Shown: positions 18,246 through 26,142 of the stretch, in pieces
Numbering within the stretch: position 1 is the first letter of the stretch
Layout: each line of letters starts with the position of its first letter
DNA from: Candidatus Helarchaeota archaeon
Lineage (GTDB): Archaea; Asgardarchaeota; Lokiarchaeia; Helarchaeales; RDOG01
NCBI GenBank assembly: GCA_019058315.1
Contig: JAHPZH010000002.1
Coordinates: forward strand, 1,187,910 to 1,251,909
Direction: 5' to 3'
DNA length: 64,000 nucleotides
Notes under the pieces: generated by a model
The model's input: only the letters and a program-made list of their open reading frames with translations
The model's database searches: none
Told to the model about the DNA's origin: nothing
Program-made: the position numbers and the translations under genes

Positions 18246-19562
18246 ATGTCAAGAGAAATTAAAATTGAACCAGTTACCCGTTTGGAAGGTCACGGAAACG
18301 TTACACTTAAACTCGGACCTGGTGATAAAGTTGAAGACGTTCAATTTAATATCACATCAACAAGATTCTTTGAAAAATTCTTAGAAGGCCGACCCGCTGA
18401 ACATGCTCCTCGAATTGTTCCTCGAATTTGTGGTATTTGTCCAATTCCACACCATCTTTCGAGTGTAAAGGCAGTAGAAGCAGCATGGGGTATCACTCCT
18501 CCAAGACCTGCGGATAAATTAAGAGAACTCGAGATCAATGGTAAACAACTTTCAAGTCACGTTCTTCATATAGCTGCATTACAACTACCAGACTTACTTG
18601 CAGGACCGTTAGCTCCTCCCGAAAAAAGAAATGTCGTTGCTGTTATCAATGCTCTACCAGATATAGGAAAGGCAGTTTTAAGAGCAATGAGATATGGTCA
18701 AGATATTTGCGCAATTGTGGGAGGAAAATCAGTTCATCCTGTAACTGGAATTCCTGGAGGTATGACAAAGCCTTTAGCAGAAGATGACAGACAAAAACTA
18801 TTAAAGCAACTCCCAGAGATTGTAGAGATCGGTAAAACCTTAGTTGAGGTTGGAAGCAAACTTGTTAACGACTATATGCTGGTTATAAAGAATTTTGCAG
18901 TCACCCCAACATATTATATCGGAACTGTTAAACCTGATGGTGGTTTAACTATTTGGGACGGAAACATTCGCATAATGGACAAGGAAGGAAAGATTGCAGC
19001 AGAATTTCCAGCGAAAGATTATTTAAATTATTTTGGAGAATATGTTGCTCCTCATTCTATGGCTACACACATGTATCTTAAACAGGCGGGATATCCTGAA
19101 GGAATTTGGCGAGCTAATACTTTAGCACGAGTTAATGTGGCAGATAAAATGCAAACTCCATGGGCACAAGAGCTTTTTGAAGCTTTTAGAAGTACAGTTG
19201 GGCGACCTTGTCATATGACATTTGCTTATATCTGGGCAAGACTTATTGAGACTATCCAAGCTGTGGAAAAGATAAAAACATTGTTGGAAGATCCTGAGAT
19301 TGTATCAACAGATGTAAAATTAGCAGATGTTGAACCGAAAGCTGGTAATGGTGTAGGACAAACAGAAGCTCCAAGAGGTAATCTAATACACAATTATTGG
19401 ACAGATGATAACGGAATTATAACTAAAGCAAACCTTGTAGTGGCAACAAACAATAACATTGGTGGCATTGAATTAACCATAAAAACTGCAGCAAAGCAAA
19501 TTTTCGAAGATAAAATTGTTGAGTCAATAGCTGACAAATTACCCGAACCAATGATTAAGTAA
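18246..19562 (+). CDS. vhuA: NiFe hydrogenase large subunit lacking its C-terminal metal motif (Mvh/Vhu type)
   Basis: The N-terminus (KIEPVTRLEGHGNVTLKL) and the first metal motif RICGICPIPHH are those of group 3 NiFe hydrogenases that couple to Hdr. The 438-residue chain ends at LPEPMIK and has no DPCxxCxxH motif, which supplies half of the Ni-Fe ligands. That motif is found in a separate small ORF 12 bases downstream. The arrangement is like the VhuA/VhuU split known from Methanococcus. It probably heterodimerizes with a small subunit not in this window and feeds electrons to MvhD/HdrA. HycI and HypD/E/F are nearby. Confidence 0.93.
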   Translation: MSREIKIEPVTRLEGHGNVTLKLGPGDKVEDVQFNITSTRFFEKFLEGRPAEHAPRIVPRICGICPIPHHLSSVKAVEAAWGITPPRPADKLRELEINGKQLSSHVLHIAALQLPDLLAGPLAPPEKRNVVAVINALPDIGKAVLRAMRYGQDICAIVGGKSVHPVTGIPGGMTKPLAEDDRQKLLKQLPEIVEIGKTLVEVGSKLVNDYMLVIKNFAVTPTYYIGTVKPDGGLTIWDGNIRIMDKEGKIAAEFPAKDYLNYFGEYVAPHSMATHMYLKQAGYPEGIWRANTLARVNVADKMQTPWAQELFEAFRSTVGRPCHMTFAYIWARLIETIQAVEKIKTLLEDPEIVSTDVKLADVEPKAGNGVGQTEAPRGNLIHNYWTDDNGIITKANLVVATNNNIGGIELTIKTAAKQIFEDKIVESIADKLPEPMIK

Positions 19563-19574
19563 AAGGTGTAAATC

Positions 19575-19730
19575 ATGAATGAAGAAGAATTAATGGAAAG
19601 AAAATTAAACTTAATCGAAATGGTCATCCGCAATTTCGATTGCTGACTTTCGTGCGCTGCACATTTGATCGTCAAAAATGAGAAGGATGAAATAATTTTC
19701 GAGAAAGAGATTGTAATTGGTTCTGGGTGA
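19575..19730 (+). CDS. vhuU: Selenocysteine-containing C-terminal fragment of the hydrogenase large subunit (VhuU-like)
   Basis: This gene is missing from the ORF track because a UGA lies in frame. Read with that UGA (19644-19646) as Sec, it gives 51 residues containing VIRNFDCULSCAAH. This matches the DPCxxCxxH motif of NiFe hydrogenases, with Sec (U24) at the first metal-binding cysteine, Cys27 and His30 in place, and Cys instead of Pro before Sec. The ATG follows GGTG. It begins where the large subunit stops. A 21-residue tail after His30 is probably the maturation peptide removed by HycI. The final stop is also UGA. A SECIS-like structure follows immediately. Confidence 0.9.
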
Positions 19731-19785
19731 AGTGTTGGCAAAAAACTGAAGTCAACACAGACAGACCCCGCAAGGGTCGAACCAA
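19717..19785 (+). promoter_or_regulatory. Candidate SECIS element
   Basis: Hairpin GTGTTGGC/GTCAACAC (19732-19739 with 19751-19758) has an A-rich loop AAAAAACTGAA. At its base, UGAA (19728-19731) faces AGAC (19759-19762), giving G-A and A-G pairs as in the eukaryotic SECIS quartet. An outer stem TTGGTTC/GAACCAA and a second hairpin GACCC/GGGTC can close a three-way junction; GGGU/ACCC pairing is an alternative. It overlaps the end of vhuU. Hand-folded, not computed. Confidence 0.75.
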
Positions 19786-19788
19786 CTC

Positions 19789-19796
19789 TTTTTTTT
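19789..19796 (+). terminator. Oligo-T transcription terminator after vhuU/SECIS
   Basis: A run of eight T follows the SECIS fold, and the next gene is convergent. Oligo-T tracts end archaeal transcripts, so the vhuA-vhuU mRNA probably stops here. Confidence 0.5.
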
Positions 19797-19837
19797 ATTA
19801 AAAATTATTGTTGAAATTGAATTAAATCGAAATAATT

Positions 19838-20725
19838 TTATGAATTCGTCTTTATTTTAAATAGTTCACAAGCTGTAGTGCCCATTAAAAAAATTCTATC
19901 CTCTTTAGTTATATTATCCCCACTAAAAAATCTAGTTATAGAAGGAAGTTTTATTTTTTTACATAGATTAGTCCATTCTTTAACTCTATTAATTGTGAAA
20001 GGCCAATAAGATCCAAACATTATACGTTTACGATTTCCGATCATAAATTTAATATGTAAAATATTCTGGGCAATTCCCAACTCTGGAATATCCATATTCA
20101 TCGGGGCATAATCTGTATATACGTTTTCATACTTGCGCATTATTGCTATTAATTCATACATAAATGGATAACCGAGTTGAGTGCATAAATTTACTTTCAG
20201 ATCCTGGAATTTATCAAGAACTTTTTCAATAAAATAAGGGTTCGAATTTTGAATTAAACATGGACTTGCAGTGAAACCAGTATGAATAGAGACTGGAATT
20301 TCGTTTTCTTCAGCTATTTTATAAAGAGGAAAGCAAATTTCCTCATCAGGTCGAAAGCCATTTCCTGGATATAATTTTAAGCCACACAGACCTGCATTTA
20401 ATCCTTTTTGAAATATATCAGATGCATTTTTATGACGGGGATCAACACCACATTGCCCTAAAAAAAGATCTGGATATTCGCTTATACATTTTGATACATA
20501 ATCATTATATTTTACTTGAGAAATCGAGGAACCATAAGAAAAATCATTAGTGGATATTATTGCTTTGTCTATTTCTGCTTGTTCCATTTCAACAATGTAT
20601 TCTTTTGGTGTTGCGTTATAAATTGGTTCAATATTATATATTTTACACATATTTTTTATAAAATTACGAGCATTTTGGGAAAGAAACTTTTTCATCCAAA
20701 AATTTATTTGTGCGTCTACAATCAA
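19838..20725 (-). CDS. Amidohydrolase-2-like TIM-barrel protein lacking metal ligands
   Basis: The fold signatures of amidohydrolase_2 proteins are clear (LKLYPGNGFRP, VSIHTGFT, RIMFGSYWPF). The metal-binding positions are altered, however. The N-terminal HxH is Q-I-N (VDAQINFW), the usual HxG is QLG (CTQLGYPF), and the catalytic Asp of GSDWPF is Tyr. Only the His of SIHTG remains. At 295 residues it is full length with no frameshift, so it is likely a pseudoenzyme or a metal-independent relative rather than a decayed gene. It is convergent with vhuU. Confidence 0.75.
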   Translation of the reverse strand: MIVDAQINFWMKKFLSQNARNFIKNMCKIYNIEPIYNATPKEYIVEMEQAEIDKAIISTNDFSYGSSISQVKYNDYVSKCISEYPDLFLGQCGVDPRHKNASDIFQKGLNAGLCGLKLYPGNGFRPDEEICFPLYKIAEENEIPVSIHTGFTASPCLIQNSNPYFIEKVLDKFQDLKVNLCTQLGYPFMYELIAIMRKYENVYTDYAPMNMDIPELGIAQNILHIKFMIGNRKRIMFGSYWPFTINRVKEWTNLCKKIKLPSITRFFSGDNITKEDRIFLMGTTACELFKIKTNS

Positions 20726-20838
20726 ATTTTACACCATCTTATTCCAAAATCAAAAAAAATATGATTAATTTATTTTTAAATAAGTAAGTAATTTTTTAAA
20801 CATGCAAATTTACTTTTCACTTGCAGAAACCCAATGAG

Positions 20839-21642
20839 ATGTTTAATTTGTTAAGAGCTTGTGCAATTCAGTTCGAACCTCGGTTAAACGATTTAGTAGG
20901 AAACAGAAAAAAAGTGGAAAATTTATTAAGAAATTCAATTAAAAAAACAAACTCTAAATTATATGTTCTTCCAGAACTTGCTTTTTCGGGTTATAATTTT
21001 CGAAATTTAGACGAGGTTGAGGAGACAAGTGAAATTATAAATAAATCAGAAAGTTGTGCAATGTTAAAAGAGATAGCTAATCAGTTTGATATCTCGATTG
21101 TAACCGGAATAAATGAACGAGAAAAAAATAGGTATTTCAATTCAGCAGTAGCTATAAATAAGAACGGAATTATTATGGTCTATCGTAAACTTCAATTATA
21201 TGCGAAAGAAAAAGAATTTTTTACTCCTGGAAATAAACCATTACAAATTTTTAGTATTGATAATGTTAAAATTGGAATTATGATTTGTTTTGATTGGTTC
21301 TTTCCCGAAATACCCCGCACATTGGCATTAAAAGGTGCACACGTTATATGTCATCCGATGAACGCAGTTATACCTGATGGAGCTTACATTGGAGATAATT
21401 TCCACTCAAAATGGAACAGAGTGTACATAATTTTAGCTAATAGAATTGGCGTAGAGGGAGATCTGACCTTTATCGGAAAAAGCAGGATTTCTGATCCCAC
21501 AGGAAATGTAATCGCGCAAGCAAATTCAGATACTGAAGAAATTATATGTGCTAATATTAATCCTAAATTAGCGGAAAACAAAAAATTAAACAAGTATAAT
21601 CATTTGATTAATGATCGTCGTACCGATTTTTATTTTAAATAA
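20839..21642 (+). CDS. Carbon-nitrogen hydrolase (nitrilase superfamily)
   Basis: The Glu-Lys-Cys triad is visible: Glu in VLPELAFSGYNF, Lys in YRKLQLYAKEKEFFTPGN, and Cys in GIMICFDWFFPE. These enzymes hydrolyse amides or nitriles such as omega-amidates or carbamoyl compounds. The ORF track uses TTG at 20821. I prefer ATG 20839 (MFNLLRACAIQFEP), which matches where the family usually begins; neither has a strong ribosome site. It is about 267 residues, normal for the family. The substrate is not predictable. Confidence 0.88.
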   Translation: MFNLLRACAIQFEPRLNDLVGNRKKVENLLRNSIKKTNSKLYVLPELAFSGYNFRNLDEVEETSEIINKSESCAMLKEIANQFDISIVTGINEREKNRYFNSAVAINKNGIIMVYRKLQLYAKEKEFFTPGNKPLQIFSIDNVKIGIMICFDWFFPEIPRTLALKGAHVICHPMNAVIPDGAYIGDNFHSKWNRVYIILANRIGVEGDLTFIGKSRISDPTGNVIAQANSDTEEIICANINPKLAENKKLNKYNHLINDRRTDFYFK

Positions 21643-21712
21643 TCAGATTTTAAACATAAAACTTATTTATTTAAATAAATAATCAGAGAATATAATTTAT
21701 GGGTGATTTTAT

Positions 21713-22372
21713 CTGAGCCAACTAGACAATAAAGATAAAAAACAGAAGCAATCTACAGATGAGCCAGGAATTATAGAAGAAATTCCTACTAAGACCTTTA
21801 TTATTCTTACAATTAATATGATCTTTTTAATTTTCGGTACTTTGTTGGCTGTATTTAGTTCTTATATCACCCAAACATTTGCAGATGCTTATCAATTTAT
21901 GAATGCATTAAGAAATATCTTTAATGTTATTTCTAGTAATATGCTCTCATATTATGGCACATTGCTTAATGAACTAACTCTGAAATCTTTAATTGATTTT
22001 TATTATGAATTAGCATCAAATCTATACAATATAGCTGTTTTCAACTATTTATATACTTATTTTTTATTAGTTGGTAACCCATCTTTTTTAACTACAATAT
22101 TTAACCTCCCTCCGAATGCCGCTATACCTGATGTAATTCTTGGTTTCAGTTTGACATTTTATTGTTCACTAAATTTAATTCAGACCATATTTAAAATATT
22201 TCCAAAAATTTCCAAACCATTTGTTCTTCAGATTCTATTTATAATAAATTCTATTTGTTTTGGAGTAATAATTGTTGGGATTATATTTTTGAATATTGTT
22301 ATAATAGCAATACCCGCTCTAATTATAATATTAACTTTTGCTTATGTTGCTCTGTGGTTACCAATTAAATAA
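21713..22372 (+). CDS. Membrane protein with polar N-terminal tail, function unknown
   Basis: The ORF-track start (21818) would remove an in-frame polar stretch (SQLDNKDKKQKQSTDEPG) that is open back to a TGA. No ATG, GTG or TTG is available there. A CTG at 21713, about 7 nt after GGTGA, is the best placed start, giving about 219 residues. The body has about four membrane helices, two of them near the C-terminus. No family is recognised. It lies between the nitrilase and the hydrogenase maturation genes. Confidence 0.6.
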   Translation: MSQLDNKDKKQKQSTDEPGIIEEIPTKTFIILTINMIFLIFGTLLAVFSSYITQTFADAYQFMNALRNIFNVISSNMLSYYGTLLNELTLKSLIDFYYELASNLYNIAVFNYLYTYFLLVGNPSFLTTIFNLPPNAAIPDVILGFSLTFYCSLNLIQTIFKIFPKISKPFVLQILFIINSICFGVIIVGIIFLNIVIIAIPALIIILTFAYVALWLPIK

Positions 22373-22415
22373 AATACATTCTATTTTTTAAGAATTTATC
22401 AGTTCCTTTTAAATT

Positions 22416-22946
22416 TCATTCATATAATAGTTCTGTAAAAACTTCTGTTAATTTATTTATAGCTATCTTAACTATATCAGAAATTCCTTTTTCATTAAAG
22501 ATATGTTCTGCTTGAATCCCAATTATAACTATTTCTAATTCTAGTAGAGAAGCATAAAGAAAATCCAGAAGAAGATTTTTTGACATAGAATGGGAAGAAA
22601 TTGAATACAAATGCATTTCTTCTTTTAGGATAAATTCAATAGTTCCTGGAGCTTTTTTAAGATCTGCAGCATCAAGTAAAATTAAATGCGTTGGGCTCCA
22701 TTCAAATATTTCATTGATGAATGTATGAGGCGCAGTTTCCCCCTCAACTAAAAAAACATCAAATTTTGATTTAAGATTTTTCGATATTTTCTTCAAATTC
22801 CGAACAACTTGTAATCCTGCGATATCATCATAGCGAAACTCGTTTCCTACCCCTACTATCGCGATACGTGAATTTGAATTGAATTTTTTATTTAATTCAT
22901 TTTGAATTATTTCACAATTTTCATCGATATGTCTATATTTCTCCAT
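22416..22946 (-). CDS. hycI: Hydrogenase maturation endopeptidase (HycI/HyaD family)
   Basis: This 176-residue protein begins its fold with AIVGVGNEFRYDDIAGLQV and contains LILLDAADL and SSHSMS. Those are the two acidic residues and the histidine that sense nickel in this protease family. It cleaves the C-terminal peptide of the NiFe large subunit after the metal motif. Here that substrate is probably the 21-residue tail of the separate VhuU peptide. It is divergent from hypD across a 109-bp promoter region. Confidence 0.92.
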   Translation of the reverse strand: MEKYRHIDENCEIIQNELNKKFNSNSRIAIVGVGNEFRYDDIAGLQVVRNLKKISKNLKSKFDVFLVEGETAPHTFINEIFEWSPTHLILLDAADLKKAPGTIEFILKEEMHLYSISSHSMSKNLLLDFLYASLLELEIVIIGIQAEHIFNEKGISDIVKIAINKLTEVFTELLYE

Positions 22947-23055
22947 TTTGTAGTTCTCCAGTTCTGAGAAACAATGGTTTTAATAATTTTATTTTATTTA
23001 CTATTTGACAAATATTCTTTATGTTTTATTGATTAATTGAGATTCTGGTGATTTC

Positions 23056-24138
23056 TTGAACTTTAGAGACCCTCAAACTGCTAAAAAAATATCTGGTCAT
23101 ATAAAAAAAATTGCTCCAAATGATTACGAAATTAAATTTATGCATGTTTGTGGGACTCATGAACAAGTTGTTAGTCAGTATGGGTTGCGTTCTTTATTAC
23201 CCGAAAATGTGGAAATTATTGCAGGACCCGGTTGCCCAGTATGTGTTGTTCCTTCTCAAGAAATCGATGAAGCTATCTATTTAGCAAGAGAAGGTAAAAT
23301 ATTAACAACCTTCGGAGATATGAGTCGAGTACCTGGTACTGATTTATCATTACATGATTGTAGAAGTGAAGGCCACGATATTAGAATTGTTTATAGTCCT
23401 GAAGATGCAACTCAACTAGCTCGAGAAAATCCGGACAAGGAAATTGTATTTTTTGCTATAGGATTTGAAACAACCGCTGCTATCGTTGCAGCAGAAATAT
23501 TACGAAATCCCCCGAAAAACTTTTCTATAATTTGTGCACATAAAACCATTCCCGCAGCAATGCATTTGTTAATAGGATCGGGCGAGCTTCAGATTGATGG
23601 ATTCATACTACCCGGTCATGTTTCAACAATCATCGGTGCTATTCCCTTCGAAATTTTTCCTAGGGCTTTCAGAATGCCAGTTGTAATAGCAGGGTTTGAA
23701 CCAGTTGATGTTCTTATGTCAATAGCTTTGTTATTAGAACAAATTCGTGATAAAACGCCTAAAGTAGATAATGAATATTCAAGAGTTGTAAATTATGAGG
23801 GAAATATAAAAGCTCAAAAGATGATTAATGAAGTTTTTGAAATAGCAACTGTAAATTGGCGAGGTATTGGTCGAGTAGCTGAAGGTGGCTATATTTTACG
23901 AAATAAATTTGAAAAATATGATGCTAGAAAGAAATTTAATGTAAAAATTGAGAAATCAAGAGATATCCATCCTGGTTGTTCATGCCATCTAATAATGGTA
24001 GGTAAACTTACCCCAGATAAGTGTAAATTATTTGGAAATGAATGCACACCTAATCATCCTTACGGACCTTGTATGGTTAGTCATGAAGGTACGTGTAATA
24101 TATGGTTAAAATTCGGCGGTAAATTAAGATTTACTTAA
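23056..24138 (+). CDS. hypD: Hydrogenase maturation protein HypD
   Basis: This is a scaffold Fe-S protein that assembles the Fe(CN)2CO unit together with HypC and HypE. Its conserved motifs are MHVCGTHEQ, GPGCPVCVVP and the C-terminal cysteine cluster HPGCSCHL...KCKLFGNECTPNHPYGPCMVS. At 360 residues it is full length. The start is a TTG with GGTGAT upstream. HypC, its usual partner, is not encoded in the window. Confidence 0.97.
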   Translation: MNFRDPQTAKKISGHIKKIAPNDYEIKFMHVCGTHEQVVSQYGLRSLLPENVEIIAGPGCPVCVVPSQEIDEAIYLAREGKILTTFGDMSRVPGTDLSLHDCRSEGHDIRIVYSPEDATQLARENPDKEIVFFAIGFETTAAIVAAEILRNPPKNFSIICAHKTIPAAMHLLIGSGELQIDGFILPGHVSTIIGAIPFEIFPRAFRMPVVIAGFEPVDVLMSIALLLEQIRDKTPKVDNEYSRVVNYEGNIKAQKMINEVFEIATVNWRGIGRVAEGGYILRNKFEKYDARKKFNVKIEKSRDIHPGCSCHLIMVGKLTPDKCKLFGNECTPNHPYGPCMVSHEGTCNIWLKFGGKLRFT

Positions 24139-24204
24139 TTCTAATTAAGTTATCAAATATTTGACCAAAACTTAATATATAATCGAATAAAAAAAAGAAA
24201 TAGA

Positions 24205-24222
24205 TTGAAATAATTATTTCAA
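24205..24222. promoter_or_regulatory. Perfect 18-bp palindrome upstream of the longin gene
   Basis: TTGAAATAATTATTTCAA is perfectly self-complementary. It lies about 30 bp downstream of a TATA-like AATATATAAT (24174-24183) and 99 bp before the longin-protein ATG. The position suits an operator near the transcription start. The low base complexity means chance is possible. Confidence 0.35.
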
Positions 24223-24320
24223 AGTAAGTTCACAAAATTTTATTAAATCCACAAATTGTCATTTAATAAGAATAAATAAAAAATTATTTTTTAGATTAGA
24301 GAATTTTACTAGGGTTATCC

Positions 24321-24938
24321 ATGTTCAAAGCAAAAACTCAAGATGAAACTGAGTTAATTACTGAAATTACTAAAGAAGTATCACAAATATTTCTTGATAC
24401 TATTAATATTAGACAAATTCTAATTTTTCATAGAATAACAGGTACAACCCTTGTATCTAAAAGTTTTGTAGAAGCTGAAACTGACCCTGATCTAATAAGT
24501 GGATTTATAACTGCAATTTCGGCATTTGAGAAAGAATTGGTAGGAATTGCAGGAGGTTTAGAGGAATTAAAATATAAATTTATTAGATTTTTGTTAGATA
24601 TCCGGGAGTTATCTACTGCTTGCATTCTAGTATCTGGGGATTATAACCCCTCCATAAAATTAAGAAAAAATTTTAGTGAATTTCATGAAAGATTTGAGTT
24701 GGAATTTCGATCAGATTTAGAAAATTTCGATGGGTATGTAAAACCTTATAGAAATATTGCTCATCTTTTAGAAGATCATTTTGAAATCTCCTTATTTAGT
24801 CCACATAGACTACTTTCAAAAAAATATCATTCTAATTTGATTAAAATCATTCCTATACCCAAAGAACAGATAAATGAAATACGTAAATTACCAAATAATC
24901 AAATAGAAAAAGAAATTGACAATATAATAAAAAAATAG
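24321..24938 (+). CDS. Longin/roadblock-type small GTPase-associated protein
   Basis: The first 115 residues follow the pattern of Asgard longin-like proteins: QILIFHRITGTTLVSKSF, then DPDLISGFITAISAFEKEL, then an acidic strand-helix unit. The C-terminal 80 residues are charged and unassigned. Longin and roadblock folds in eukaryotes serve as platforms for small GTPases in trafficking and nutrient sensing. The gene sits between hypD and hypF with a TPR gene, an odd place for it. Two further members lie at 36.4 and 37.3 kb. Confidence 0.72.
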   Translation: MFKAKTQDETELITEITKEVSQIFLDTINIRQILIFHRITGTTLVSKSFVEAETDPDLISGFITAISAFEKELVGIAGGLEELKYKFIRFLLDIRELSTACILVSGDYNPSIKLRKNFSEFHERFELEFRSDLENFDGYVKPYRNIAHLLEDHFEISLFSPHRLLSKKYHSNLIKIIPIPKEQINEIRKLPNNQIEKEIDNIIKK

Positions 24939-24964
24939 CAAATCAATAAACAGAGAATATTAAT

Positions 24965-26086
24965 ATGGATGAAACTGACGTTAAACCGGAAGAAAATAAC
25001 GTAGTTGATATTTTAAATACTGCATATGAATCAATGAATCAAAAACAATTTAATAAAGCACTCACATTTTTCAATTTAGCCATTAAAAAATTAGAAGGTT
25101 TTTCAAAACAAAGCTCTTATTATGCTGAAAGACTGAATGAAGTAAATTTGATGGCGAAGAATTGTAAGACTGAAATTCGAAATGATTTGCTTGAAAAAGT
25201 AAAGATTTTAGTTGAAAAAAACAAAGTTCCTCTTATTCTTGAACATTATGAAATGATCATATTACTCACAAAAGAAATTGGTGATATTGAAAATTTAGAA
25301 AAATTTGAAAAAATTTATAATTCATATAAGCAAACATTCCAGGAAAAAGAAACCACTGAAATTAAAGAAATGATGGAAATCGCAAGTAATCTTAAAAATA
25401 AGGGTAAATTCGAAAAATCTCTAGAAATTTATAGAGATACTTTAGCAAAAGCTAAAATGATTGAGAATACAGATCTAGTTAAGTCATTAGAAAACCAATT
25501 AACTTTAATCCCTATTATCAAGCAAAGGGAAAGAAGAAAACTGACTTTGGAACAGGCAACAAAAGCTCTTGAAGAAGGAAGATACCGTGTTGCCATTAGT
25601 CATTACAAATTAGCTTCCAAGTATAGTGCTGAATTGGGGGAACATGATAAAGAAAAAGAATTTTTAGCAGAAGCGAAGAAAGTTGAAAAACTTAAGGGTA
25701 AATTAGAAAAACAAAGAAAAAAGGAAGATAGTAAAATAGAAGAAATTAATATAAAGGCAGACGTTTGTATAGACGAAGGTAATTATATTGAAGCAATTAA
25801 ACTATATCAAGAAGTAAGGGCTATCAGAGATTCAGTCGGAGAATTTGACGAACAATTAAATTCCATTATTAATACGATAAAGCTAAATTTTATAGAATAT
25901 TTCCTTGTAAAAAAAATTCCTGAACAAATCAGGGATATTTTAAAACTAGTGAATGAAATGATTGATGAGAATGGAAATTTTTCTCTAACTACATTATATA
26001 ATCGAGCTTCAAAGACTTTATTGATTCCTAAGGATGAAATAGCGTTAACAATATATATTCTACATAAATTACTAGTCTTTATATAA
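24965..26086 (+). CDS. TPR/coiled-coil helical protein
   Basis: This 373-residue, almost fully helical protein has at least four TPR-like units (NQKQFNKALTFFNLAIKKLE, NKGKFEKSLEIYRDTLAKAK, EEGRYRVAISHYKLASKY, DEGNYIEAIKLYQEVRAI). A charged coiled coil lies near residues 225-260, and the C-terminal domain has a winged-helix look. It begins 26 bp after the longin gene and is likely co-transcribed with it and hypF. It has no signal peptide, so it is probably a cytosolic adaptor. Confidence 0.72.
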   Translation: MDETDVKPEENNVVDILNTAYESMNQKQFNKALTFFNLAIKKLEGFSKQSSYYAERLNEVNLMAKNCKTEIRNDLLEKVKILVEKNKVPLILEHYEMIILLTKEIGDIENLEKFEKIYNSYKQTFQEKETTEIKEMMEIASNLKNKGKFEKSLEIYRDTLAKAKMIENTDLVKSLENQLTLIPIIKQRERRKLTLEQATKALEEGRYRVAISHYKLASKYSAELGEHDKEKEFLAEAKKVEKLKGKLEKQRKKEDSKIEEINIKADVCIDEGNYIEAIKLYQEVRAIRDSVGEFDEQLNSIINTIKLNFIEYFLVKKIPEQIRDILKLVNEMIDENGNFSLTTLYNRASKTLLIPKDEIALTIYILHKLLVFI

Positions 26087-26142
26087 AAATTTATGAAATT
26101 AAGAAAAAACTGAATAACTTTTCAGCAAGTTTGGATTTTTGA

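Noticed and set aside
19394-19741. 115-aa minus-strand ORF over the hydrogenase end and vhuU
   Set aside because: It is an antisense shadow. The plus-strand VhuU motif and SECIS explain the region, and the minus protein has no recognisable features.
19764-19790. tRNA-like 3' half (GGGTCGAACC segment)
   Set aside because: No acceptor, D or anticodon arms can be formed around it; the segment is better explained as part of the SECIS region.
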